Source of the DNA: an uncultured Actinomycetes bacterium
Lineage (GTDB): Bacteria; Actinomycetota; Thermoleophilia; Solirubrobacterales; Solirubrobacteraceae
DNA length: 5,869 nt
Assembly (NCBI GenBank): GCA_937888775.1
Contig: CALAQT010000226.1
Coordinates: 1 to 5,869, forward strand
Direction: 5' to 3'
Under the pieces are notes generated by a model. It saw only the letters and a program-made list of their open reading frames with translations. It was not told where the DNA came from and searched no databases. Of this stretch, positions 1-5,832 are shown in pieces. The translations under genes were made by a program, and so were the position numbers. How positions within the stretch are numbered: the first letter of the stretch is position 1; each line of letters opens with the position of its first letter.

Positions 1-216
1 ACCCAGCCGAGCCGCTGACAGCCGCCGGCTTACCGCATCGTTACGCGGAAAATGGGGCTAGCAATAGAACCCTTGGGGTTGTTGACTGCCCTCCGGACGA
101 CTACCTTGATCGCCTCATTGGCCGCCCCGCCTCACCAACAGTTCGCCCGCCCCGACGCTCTTGCATTCATAAGTGCTCGCCCACATCGCCTATGTTGGCG
201 CGGCCGGAGAGCCGTC

Positions 217-264
217 CGAGTGCCGCACAACGTGCAGCACTTTAAGCAGCACTTCGTGCAGCAC
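217..264. repeat. Four tandem 12-bp iterons with GTGCNGCAC core
   Basis: Four consecutive 12-bp units end in the same core: CGAGTGCCGCAC (217-228), AACGTGCAGCAC (229-240), TTTAAGCAGCAC (241-252) and TTCGTGCAGCAC (253-264). Three of the four carry the odd-length palindrome GTGCNGCAC, and the third has AAGCAGCAC. The regular spacing (slightly over one helical turn) and the symmetry of each core suggest protein-binding iterons rather than random simple sequence. They lie about 145 bp upstream of the integrase start, where arm-type or regulator sites of an integrating element could sit. The period is a multiple of three, so one plus frame reads RVPH-NVQH-FKQH-FVQH, but the surrounding frame does not look like a gene. 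Confidence 0.6.
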
Positions 265-394
265 CAGATGGGTGCCGCGAGCGCAGAGATGCTCTCGCTC
301 CTGACGCTGACGACCACTGGCCGGCGTAGACTCGGCTCCCGACGATGCGGCCGTCGCGAGCCATGCTCGCAGACGGCGAACACGCACCCGACCT

Positions 395-402
395 GAGGAA
401 GG
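395..402 (+). promoter_or_regulatory. Ribosome binding site of the integrase remnant
   Basis: GAGGAAGG at 395-402 lies five bases before the ATG at 408. This is a strong Shine-Dalgarno match and fixes the original start of the recombinase frame at 408 rather than the upstream in-frame ATG at 345. Confidence 0.65.
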
Positions 403-407
403 CTTCC

Positions 408-1657
408 ATGGAGAAGCGGGCGCGCGGAGAGATCCGGATGCACGAGCGTAGGGACGGCCAGGTCACCTACAGCCTCCGCGTGAGGGCCTACGGGCGGCGC
501 GAGACGCTGACCCTCGGCACGACACGGACGGCTGGACGCCGCGCAAGGCCGAGCGCATGCTCGAGAGGGTGCTCGCGGAGATCGAGGTCGGTGTCTGGAA
601 GCCACCGACCGCAAAGGGCCTCGGCGACGCCGACCAGACGTTCCACGAGTTCGCATCGCGCTCGTGGACGGCGCGCCGGGCCGAGCTGCGCCCGACGACG
701 CAGGCCGACTACGAGTGGCGCCTTCGCAAGCACCTGCTGCCGTTCTTCGCCGATTTCCGCGTGCCTGAGATCACCGTCGCTCTAGTCGACGAGTACCGCA
801 ACGAGAAGGTGGCGGAACGCGAACGAATCCGCGCGGTCGCTGCAGCGGGGGAGCCGTTGTGCGATTGGCGAGGGCAGCGCCGCGCTCAGCAACGAGTCGA
901 TCAACAACGCTCGTGCTCCTGGCGAACATCCTCGACGCGGCGGTCGAGTATGAGCTGCTCCCCAGCAACCCGGCGCGCGGAAAACGCCGGCGGCTCAAAG
1001 CCGCGCGGCCGACGCGACGGTTTCTCGAAGCCGACGAGCTCGCTGAGTTGCTCGCGGCAGCTGCGGAGCTCGACAGTGCTGCGCGTAGCGATCGGAGGAT
1101 CGGAAGGCAGCCGATGATCGCAGTGATGGCGAAATCCGGGCTCCGGGTGAGCGAGGTGTGCCAGCTGCGCTGGCGTTCGGTCGACGTCCACCACCAGCGG
1201 CTCGTGGTCGAGCAGTCGAAGACGGACGCCGGTGTCCGGGAGGTCGACCTCAGCCTCGACCTGGGTCGACGAGCTGCTGAGCTGGCGGGCGCAGTCCACG
1301 CCGGACGGCGTCGACGCGTTCGTATTCCCCACCGCCGCCGGCCGCTCGCGGGACAAGGACAGCGTTCGCGAGCGGGTCCTCGCGCCGGTCGTCAGGCGGC
1401 TGCACGAGATCAGAGCCGCCCGCGGTCTTCCGCCGCTGCCGAAGATCACGCCGCACGCGCTGCGGCGGACGTACATCAACCCGATGCTCGAGTCCGGCGC
1501 CCCGCTCCCGTACGTGATGGACCAGGCCGGCCACCTCGACTCCAAGTCGACGCTTGAGATCTACGCTCAGGTCCAGAAGCGGGTCAGCCGCAAGAAGGTG
1601 CACCTGGCCTTCGACGAGCTGCTCGCGAGCGCCGGCGCACGACCGGCTGCTGGGGGG
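408..1657 (+). pseudogene. Frameshifted phage-type tyrosine recombinase (integrase)
   Basis: This is a site-specific tyrosine recombinase that would have integrated or excised a mobile element. The original protein is spread over all three plus frames. The N-terminal arm-binding part (408 to ~520, frame 3) begins MEKRARGEIRMHER. The frame then moves to frame 2 near 521 (one base apparently lost in GGCACGACACG). It moves to frame 3 near 855-866, then to frame 1 near 909, where INN-(T)-LVLLANIL is interrupted. It returns to frame 2 near 1263-1265 with an extra G. The core-binding domain spans roughly 640-1000 and the catalytic domain 1020-1620. Catalytic residues remain readable: Arg in SGLRVSEV (1144), Lys in QSKTDAG (1219), His and Arg in PHALRRT (1454, 1463), His in GHLDSKS (1532) and nucleophile Tyr in EIYAQ (1562). 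I see no nonsense codons inside the joined segments. The C-terminus is unclear: after GARPAAG the frame runs on without a natural stop, and a slip in the G6 run at 1652-1657 would give stops at 1683 or 1714. Family identity is secure; inactivation assumes the sequence is correct. Confidence 0.85.
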
Positions 1658-1709
1658 TCCCGCGGACCTCAGAAGTCCGTCCTGAGACGCCGCCCGTGCG
1701 CCGTGCGGG
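1654..1709. terminator. Two small hairpins between convergent genes
   Basis: GGGGTCC-cgc-GGACCTC (1654-1670; one G-U pair) and CCCGTGC-gcc-GTGCGGG (1693-1709; two wobble pairs) lie where rightward transcription from the integrase meets leftward transcription from the toxin, which ends at 1713. Neither has a T-run, so intrinsic termination is unproven. Position is the main argument. Confidence 0.25.
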
Positions 1710-1712
1710 TCC

Positions 1713-2072
1713 CTAGATCCATGTTTCCCCATTTGCGAGGTCCTCATCGCTCGGGTACTCGGCGAGCTTGGCCTCGAGCGCCGCGACGAGCTGGCCGATC
1801 GCGGCCTTCGTCCGGGGCACGTTGGCGGACACGAACACCATCCCCGCGTGGCTCTCGCCTCCGGCAGCGACCAGCTCGGCGTGCAGGGGACGGAAGTCAG
1901 GGACATTGTTGGTCACGATCGCCCGCCGCTCTGCTCGCGCGAGCGAGACCACATGGGGATCGCTTGCCGCGTGCCACTCTGGATGCTCCTTGATGGCGAC
2001 TGCGTCGTGTCCGCGAGACCGCAGAGCGGCCGCGATCGCGGGAGAGAGCATCTCGTCGAGCAGCAGCTTCAA
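1713..2072 (-). CDS. DUF5615 PIN-like toxin of a toxin-antitoxin pair
   Basis: This 119-aa protein matches the DUF5615 PIN-like family, the presumed RNase toxin of DUF433/DUF5615 toxin-antitoxin pairs (VapC-like). It begins LKLLLDEMLSPAIAAALRSR, the typical family opening, with acidic residues at D6 and E7. Further features are D38 (SDPHVVSLARAE) and the VTNNVPDF motif with D59. These acidic residues likely form the metal site of the PIN fold. The start is chosen as TTG at 2072 because the family opening begins there and because TTG overlaps the antitoxin stop as TTGA (2072-2069), implying translational coupling. A longer reading back to 2147 adds an Arg-rich extension that lies inside the antitoxin gene and is unlikely. 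The gene ends with TAG at 1713, convergent with the integrase remnant. The frame is intact, so the toxin may be active. RNA cleavage is inferred from the family, not shown here. Confidence 0.85.
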   Translation of the reverse strand: MKLLLDEMLSPAIAAALRSRGHDAVAIKEHPEWHAASDPHVVSLARAERRAIVTNNVPDFRPLHAELVAAGGESHAGMVFVSANVPRTKAAIGQLVAALEAKLAEYPSDEDLANGETWI

Positions 2073-2482
2073 CGTTGGAGCGCGGCCTGCCCAGCAAGCC
2101 AGGCCGCGTGTGCGGACTCGCTCTCGCGGGCATTGAGCTCGATCCACTCGTCGATGTCGCTCGGGTAGGCGCCGTAGTAGGCGACGGCGGCCTGAATCAG
2201 ACCCAGCGGGATCTCCAGGTAGTCGGCCGCGGCCCGCTCGTCGCCGTCGTTGTCGCGCACGACCGCGATCGTCTCCCAGACATCGAGCCCGGTGGCCTGG
2301 AGGCGGGCGCGTCGTCCGGCCGGCCCGTCGGCGAAACGGATCAGCGGGTGCTCGTCGGTACGAAGCCCTTCCTCGACGTAGCGTTGCGCGAGGGTCCGCG
2401 GCGGGACGCTCCGGCTGCGCGCGCGGGCGCCGAGCCGTTCGACAGTCGCGTCAGGCAAACGAAGGCTGAGGGGCTGCGTCAT
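2069..2482 (-). CDS. RHH/DUF433 antitoxin (VapB45-like)
   Basis: This 137-aa protein has two parts. Residues ~4-40 (a strand LSLRLP followed by helices DATVERLGARARSRS and PPRTLAQRYVEEGL) look like a ribbon-helix-helix DNA-binding domain. Residues ~44-113 match DUF433: EHPLIRFADGPAGRRARL, then a VVRDNDGDERAAADYLEIP segment, then IQAAVAYYGAYPSDIDEWI. DUF433 is the antitoxin side of DUF5615 toxins. The protein should bind and neutralise the toxin encoded immediately downstream, and repress its own operon through the N-terminal domain. The start at 2482 (MTQPLSLRLP) is preferred over the upstream in-frame codon at 2524: it begins right at the RHH strand and has a leaderless-type -10 seven bases upstream. 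The stop TGA overlaps the toxin TTG. Family assignment is by motif recognition without a search. Confidence 0.85.
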   Translation of the reverse strand: MTQPLSLRLPDATVERLGARARSRSVPPRTLAQRYVEEGLRTDEHPLIRFADGPAGRRARLQATGLDVWETIAVVRDNDGDERAAADYLEIPLGLIQAAVAYYGAYPSDIDEWIELNARESESAHAAWLAGQAALQR

Positions 2483-2510
2483 GTAGCTCAGGGTAGCACG
2501 GCGCGCTACA
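2482..2510 (-). promoter_or_regulatory. Leaderless-type promoter and candidate operator of the TA operon
   Basis: On the minus strand TACCCT (2495-2490, fitting TANNNT) ends seven bases before the antitoxin ATG, the usual spacing for leaderless actinobacterial mRNAs. There is no Shine-Dalgarno sequence in between and no clear -35. GTAGC occurs at 2483-2487 and 2493-2497 (plus-strand reading), and inverted as GCTAC at 2505-2509. The outer pair extends to TGTAGC/GCTACA (2482-2487, 2505-2510). Half-site spacings of 10 and 12 bp over the -10 would suit autorepression by the ribbon-helix-helix antitoxin. The operator role is inference. Confidence 0.4.
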
Positions 2511-2869
2511 GGCGGGGCCGACACTCGGCAGCCGGACGTCCCAAAGTGCGTCGCTGGGCCACGCTCTGGGCCGCGCTACCTCTCTGGCCCACTCCAGAGC
2601 TCGGTTCATCCGATCACGCAAACACAAAAGCCCCGCAAAAGCGAGCGTGCCGGTTTCCGCGCAAAGTGGACCGTCGCGATCCTGAGCGACGGACCATCGC
2701 CCGACAAGATCCAGGACTTTCGCTAGGGACTCTGGGATGCCTGTTCGGTGCCACTGCCCGTTGTCCCGCCCAACCAGCTCGGGCTTCGGTCGAGGGTTAA
2801 GGCGCTGGGCTGGGCGCGAGCGCATCGGAGCTGGCGTCAGGGTTTTCAGAGGCTTGAGCTCCGGATCGG
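2483..2869. other. Intergenic spacer between propeller gene and TA operon
   Basis: No gene is supported here. Open frames cross it on both strands (a minus frame running 2825-2451 is the longest-looking), but third-position G/C bias is weaker than in the neighbouring genes, no domain is recognisable, and there is no good ribosome binding site. It contains the TA promoter at its left end, a small hairpin CTCTGG-cccact-CCAGAG (2582-2599), and the long hairpin at 2666-2697. Confidence 0.5.
2666..2697 (-). terminator. Strong hairpin downstream of the propeller gene
   Basis: CCGTCGC (2671-2677) pairs perfectly with GCGACGG (2686-2692) around an eight-base loop. Beyond one A-A mismatch the stem continues with TGG/CCA (2667-2669, 2694-2696) and a G-U pair. 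It lies about 175 bases past the stop of the propeller gene and before the next minus-strand gene. On the minus strand it is followed by CTTT only, so it would be a terminator with a weak U-tract. It could also be an RNA processing or stability element. Confidence 0.35.
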
Positions 2870-4990
2870 CTACCGCTGCGCGCGGACGATCGTGAACGTG
2901 ATCCGGATCGTGCGCGAGCGGCGGCCCGCGTGGTCGGTTGCGTAGATGAACGCCGTGTAGCGGCCGGCCGCGTGCTGGCGGAGCGACAGCTCGAACGCCT
3001 TCCGGCCCGCTCGAGCGTGGAAGTGGAGCCGCACGAGAGTCATCCGCACAGCGCAGGACTTGCCTCTGTGCACCTTTGATGAGCAGCGGTGACCCACCAC
3101 GTGGCCGTGGCGCAGCTCGGTGATGGCGACAGTGAGCGTCGCGGCCTCGCTCAGGGTCAGTCGCAGCGTGGCGGCGCGCGTGGCCGTGAAGCGGCGTGGA
3201 GAGATCGAGGCGTGGGAGATGACAGGGGAGTGCGGACCGCCGCCGGACGAGCCGCCGCCCCCGCCGCTCCCTGTCCCGCTCGTGACGGACTCGGCAAGCA
3301 CAGCCGAGGCCGACGCGGCGTAGAAGGCATCTCCGGAGTAGGACGCGGCGAGGTTGTGCGCCCCTGCCCGCGCGAACGCCGTGTGGCAGACGGCCTGGCC
3401 GGCCGTCGCGGCCGACACGGCAATGCCGGAGCAGCCCAAGATCGGCGCGCCGCCATCGGTGAATGTGACGGTAGCGCCATCAGGCGTCGGGGCGACTGCC
3501 GCAGTCAACGACACGACAGTCCCCGCGGGAACCGAGTTGGCTGACGAGACCAGTGTCGTGGTCGTCGGAGCCGAGGCCGGCGGCTGGGCAATTGTGTACG
3601 CAGTCACCTGGTCGCCGCTCGCGACGAACAGCCTCCCGCCGCCGGCGCTCGGGCTGGCGAAGTGGTTGACGTTGGACCCGTTCTCCGGGATCGGGAAGTG
3701 GCTTCTCGTCGTGCCGGAGGTCGGATCGAGCCCGTAGAGGGTGCCGCTCGAGTAATTCGTCACCCACACGAGCCCCGCGGCGATCATCGGTGGTCCTGTT
3801 GCGCTCGAGGGCGCCGAGAAGCCGGCCTTGGGCGCGAGCGACGGTGGCGATCCCGAGCCGAGCGACAGCGCCCTCAGGCCACCGGCGCACGCGGCGTAGA
3901 TGGTCGAGCTCGCGGGGTCATATACCGACCCGCCGAAGCTCCCGCCCGAGCAGAACCCGGACGCCTCGGCGGCCGCCGAGCTGACGTGCCCGAGGCCAGC
4001 GCCGTTCAGCAGGTAGCCATTGCCGTCCTTGCCGGACTGAAACAGGAAGCCGCCGGGCAGCAGGCTCGGCATGCTCGAGCCGAGATCGGCGTCGGAGGAG
4101 TCCAGCGACTGCCAATTGGGTGGCGCCCACCAGTCCAGTGGGGAGGCTGAAGCGTTCAGCTTCACCACCGAGTCGCCGTACTCGGGGTCGGAGCTCGAGT
4201 TGCCGTTGCCGTTCCCGGTGGCGACGAACACATTGCCGGCGGCGTCGACGGCGGGAGCGTTGCCCGCGGCCCAGATCGCGCCTTCGGTGTGGCTGGCATC
4301 GACCTGGAAGGAGCTGAGCCCGGTCGTGCCGTCGATCGGAGCCGACACGAGCCAGCCCCAGTACGTGCTGCAGTCGCCGGCGTTGCCGCCGTAGCCGATC
4401 AGGATCCGCCCGCCGTCGAGCGCAAGTCCCGCGCGCTGGAGCTGGTTCACCGCGGCGCCGCCGCTCGGGTAGAGCGGGTCAGCCATGATCGGGAAGCCCG
4501 CGACCGGCTGCCCCGAGCTCAGGTCGACCGCGAACAGCTCGTGATGGACGGCCCCTGAGGCCGAGACCGCGCCGACGACATAGATGCGATCAGTGGCGGG
4601 GTCGATGACCGGTGTGCTCGTGACGCCGATCGAAGGGGAGATGTCGCCGCACGGTGCCACCGACGAGGGCTCCGGCGTCGCGAGGTGCTCCGACCACACC
4701 ACCGCACCGGTCGCCGCGTCGAGCTTGTAGACGGAGTCGTTCTCGGTCGCAACGTACACGTACGAGCCGTAAACGAGCGGCTGCCCGTACACCTCACCAT
4801 CGAGCGCGGTTGTCTGCCACGCCTGCGATGGCGTCACCGGGCTCGTGCTGTCAGGGTCCATCCCGCTGCGGGCCGCGTCGTGACGGTACGTCGTCCACGC
4901 CGGGATCGCGGCGGCCGCGGACGCCCCGAGAACCGCCTGAACCGTCAGCGCCACAGCCATGACGAGGGACAGGAGGAATCGCCGGCGCAT
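2870..4990 (-). CDS. Secreted PQQ-like beta-propeller protein with Ig-like and Thermoleophilia-type C-terminal domains
   Basis: This is a 706-aa exported protein. Residues 1-28 are a Sec signal peptide (MRRRF, hydrophobic core LLSLVMAVALTVQAVLG, small residues ASAAAA before IPAW). Residues ~30-468 are a PQQ/WD40-like beta-propeller with blade motifs such as GSYVYVATENDSVYKLDAATG, ELFAVDLSSG, NVFVATGNG, GTLYGLDPTSG and RLFVASGDQVTAYTI. Residues ~476-570 form a bacterial Ig-like domain (VTFTDGG...AASYSGDAFYAAS). A Gly/Ser linker lies at ~572-585. The last ~115 residues form a beta-rich domain with an ITFTIV ending, typical of Thermoleophilia surface proteins. Eight Cys (114, 207, 347, 368, 520, 535, 636, 646) fit extracytoplasmic disulfides, with 520/535 and 636/646 likely paired within single domains. 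No enzymatic residues of PQQ dehydrogenases are evident, so a binding or structural role outside the membrane is more likely than catalysis. The ATG at 4990 is chosen because it opens the signal peptide; the frame is open to 5143, but that extension is Arg-rich shadow. The only nearby Shine-Dalgarno candidate is a weak GGTGG. The gene ends with TAG at 2870. Ligand unknown. Confidence 0.85.
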   Translation of the reverse strand: MRRRFLLSLVMAVALTVQAVLGASAAAAIPAWTTYRHDAARSGMDPDSTSPVTPSQAWQTTALDGEVYGQPLVYGSYVYVATENDSVYKLDAATGAVVWSEHLATPEPSSVAPCGDISPSIGVTSTPVIDPATDRIYVVGAVSASGAVHHELFAVDLSSGQPVAGFPIMADPLYPSGGAAVNQLQRAGLALDGGRILIGYGGNAGDCSTYWGWLVSAPIDGTTGLSSFQVDASHTEGAIWAAGNAPAVDAAGNVFVATGNGNGNSSSDPEYGDSVVKLNASASPLDWWAPPNWQSLDSSDADLGSSMPSLLPGGFLFQSGKDGNGYLLNGAGLGHVSSAAAEASGFCSGGSFGGSVYDPASSTIYAACAGGLRALSLGSGSPPSLAPKAGFSAPSSATGPPMIAAGLVWVTNYSSGTLYGLDPTSGTTRSHFPIPENGSNVNHFASPSAGGGRLFVASGDQVTAYTIAQPPASAPTTTTLVSSANSVPAGTVVSLTAAVAPTPDGATVTFTDGGAPILGCSGIAVSAATAGQAVCHTAFARAGAHNLAASYSGDAFYAASASAVLAESVTSGTGSGGGGGSSGGGPHSPVISHASISPRRFTATRAATLRLTLSEAATLTVAITELRHGHVVGHRCSSKVHRGKSCAVRMTLVRLHFHARAGRKAFELSLRQHAAGRYTAFIYATDHAGRRSRTIRITFTIVRAQR

Positions 4991-5112
4991 GAGCGCCACC
5001 AGACTATCCGTCCGCCGAGCAGCTCCCGCACGGTTGCCGCGACGGTCGCGGCACCGATGCCGAGCGGTGCCAGCGCCTCGGGGCCCCGCGCCGAAACGCC
5101 GAGCCGCTCCAT
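4945..5112 (-). CDS. Possible 55-aa ORF overlapping the propeller gene start
   Basis: ATG at 5112 is preceded by GGAG (5123-5120) at seven bases. The first ~37 codons (MERLGVSARGPEALAPLG..., ending VRELLGGRIV) have strong G/C third positions, like a real gene. The frame then overlaps the signal-peptide region of the propeller gene in another frame and stops at 4945. I recognise no family. It could be a small leader protein whose translation affects the propeller gene start, the decayed end of an older gene, or chance. The overlap with an unrelated frame and the Trp/Ser/Cys-rich tail argue against a well-conserved protein. Confidence 0.3.
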   Translation of the reverse strand: MERLGVSARGPEALAPLGIGAATVAATVRELLGGRIVWWRSCAGDSSCPSSWLWR

Positions 5113-5152
5113 CGAGATGCTCCGTTCGAAGCAGCACTCCCACCCTGCAGCG

Positions 5153-5158
5153 ATCCTA
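5153..5158 (-). promoter_or_regulatory. Possible -10 box upstream of the propeller gene
   Basis: TAGGAT on the minus strand (5158-5153) fits TANNNT and would place a transcript start near 5146, about 30 bases before the GGAG/ATG of the 55-aa ORF. No convincing -35 is visible. A second TANNNT, TAGTCT (5006-5001), lies ten bases before the propeller ATG and could serve it as a near-leaderless start. Neither is strongly supported. Confidence 0.2.
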
Positions 5159-5463
5159 GCCAGAAGCAGTCGGCTGCTAGCACCGGAACGACAGCCCCAG
5201 CGCCGTCGACGAGACTTCCGCAACTGCTGCGAAGAACCAGCCTCGCGGACGGAGACGGGGCAGCACGACGTTCCCGCCTAGCTCACAGCCGGGCTCTTAG
5301 CCCGACGAAACGCGGAAGTTCTGGATCCAGACGAACGGAGGCCTCTTGAGCGAGGTCGACAGCGTCCTGCAAATCGCCAGATCCGGGCATCTCACAGGCC
5401 TTAGTCGCGTGGTCGTGGACCGACTCACATGATTCGGCCCTCGGCCACTCGTCTCGTGGCAAA

Positions 5464-5497
5464 GCAGTCGTCCCGCCGGGGCGGGTCTGACGACTGC
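5464..5497 (-). terminator. Strong hairpin, terminator-like on the minus strand
   Basis: GCAGTCGTC (5464-5472) and GACGACTGC (5489-5497) are perfect 9-base inverted repeats. Inside them CCGCC (5473-5477) can pair with GGCGG (5480-5484), leaving a bulge on one side. Read on the minus strand the stem is followed by TTTGCC, a short U-tract. It could end leftward transcription entering from beyond 5497, insulating the propeller gene. Low U content leaves other structured-RNA roles open. Confidence 0.4.
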
Positions 5498-5832
5498 CGC
5501 TGGGCGAATCCGATAGCGCGCCGCGGCTCGCGCAGAGCCCGACCAGGACGATCGCAATGTCGCCTCTGTCGTGAGCGCCGAGCTGCCCGCGCGCCTGGAT
5601 CCCGTTGATAGGAAGCGTCCGGCGCGAAGCTGCCGGAATGGCGAAAGCGAGCGTCGGCCTCTTCGTCTCTGGCGCTCCGATCCGTGGCACAGGGTGCGAC
5701 GCCGGGGCGGCGCGCGATGACCCCTGGCGGGCGGAAGCGGGTCTCCGGCTGTTCCCGGCGTTTGCTAGCTGTCAGCGGTCGTCGCCGATCGTCAGCAAGC
5801 GCTCGCGCTTCTCCGGGTGCGGCTCTAATGGA

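Larger units (their letters stand above)
1..407. other. Non-coding region upstream of the integrase remnant
   Basis: I see no convincing gene here. The open frames on both strands give Arg/Ala-rich, low-complexity translations with no recognisable domain. What can be supported is a short hairpin AACCC-ttg-GGGTT at 68-80, a TTGACT hexamer at 82-87 that could be a -35 box pointing right (no good -10 at the expected distance), and the 12-bp repeat array at 217-264, listed separately. An excisionase gene would be expected beside many phage-type integrases, but I cannot recognise one. The region may be the regulatory or attachment part of a decayed element, which is inference only. Confidence 0.5.

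Noticed and set aside
60..80. Resemblance of CTAGCAATAGAACCCTTGGGG to a T7-type terminator
   Set aside because: Only a 5-bp stem with no T-run; the similarity is short and other vector-like sequence is absent.
217..264. Short CRISPR-like array
   Set aside because: The units are 12 bp and contiguous, with no spacers and no cas genes.
52..396. Plus frame with tetrapeptide repeat NVQH-FKQH-FVQH
   Set aside because: The repeat is explained by the 12-bp DNA units. The flanking translation is unlike a natural protein and no ribosome binding site precedes it.
2480..2510. tRNA-like stretch (TGTAGCTCAGGGTAGCAC resembles a D-arm)
   Set aside because: No anticodon arm or GTTCGA-type T-loop follows, and no acceptor stem pairs with the upstream bases. 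The stretch is better explained by the antitoxin promoter/operator.
2451..2825. Open minus frame of 124 codons across the spacer
   Set aside because: Mixed third-position composition, no ribosome binding site, overlap with the antitoxin start, and no recognisable domain.
5283..5690. Open minus frame of 135 codons, tail reading DLQDAVDLAQEASVRLD
   Set aside because: The tail is protein-like, but the rest is low-complexity, the frame crosses the strong hairpin at 5464-5497, and no start signal is seen. Not enough to call a gene.
12..5778. 11-bp inverted repeat CCGCTGACAGC (12-22) and GCTGTCAGCGG (5768-5778) near both ends
   Set aside because: Matches of this length are expected a few times by chance in a window this size, and the similarity does not extend on either side.
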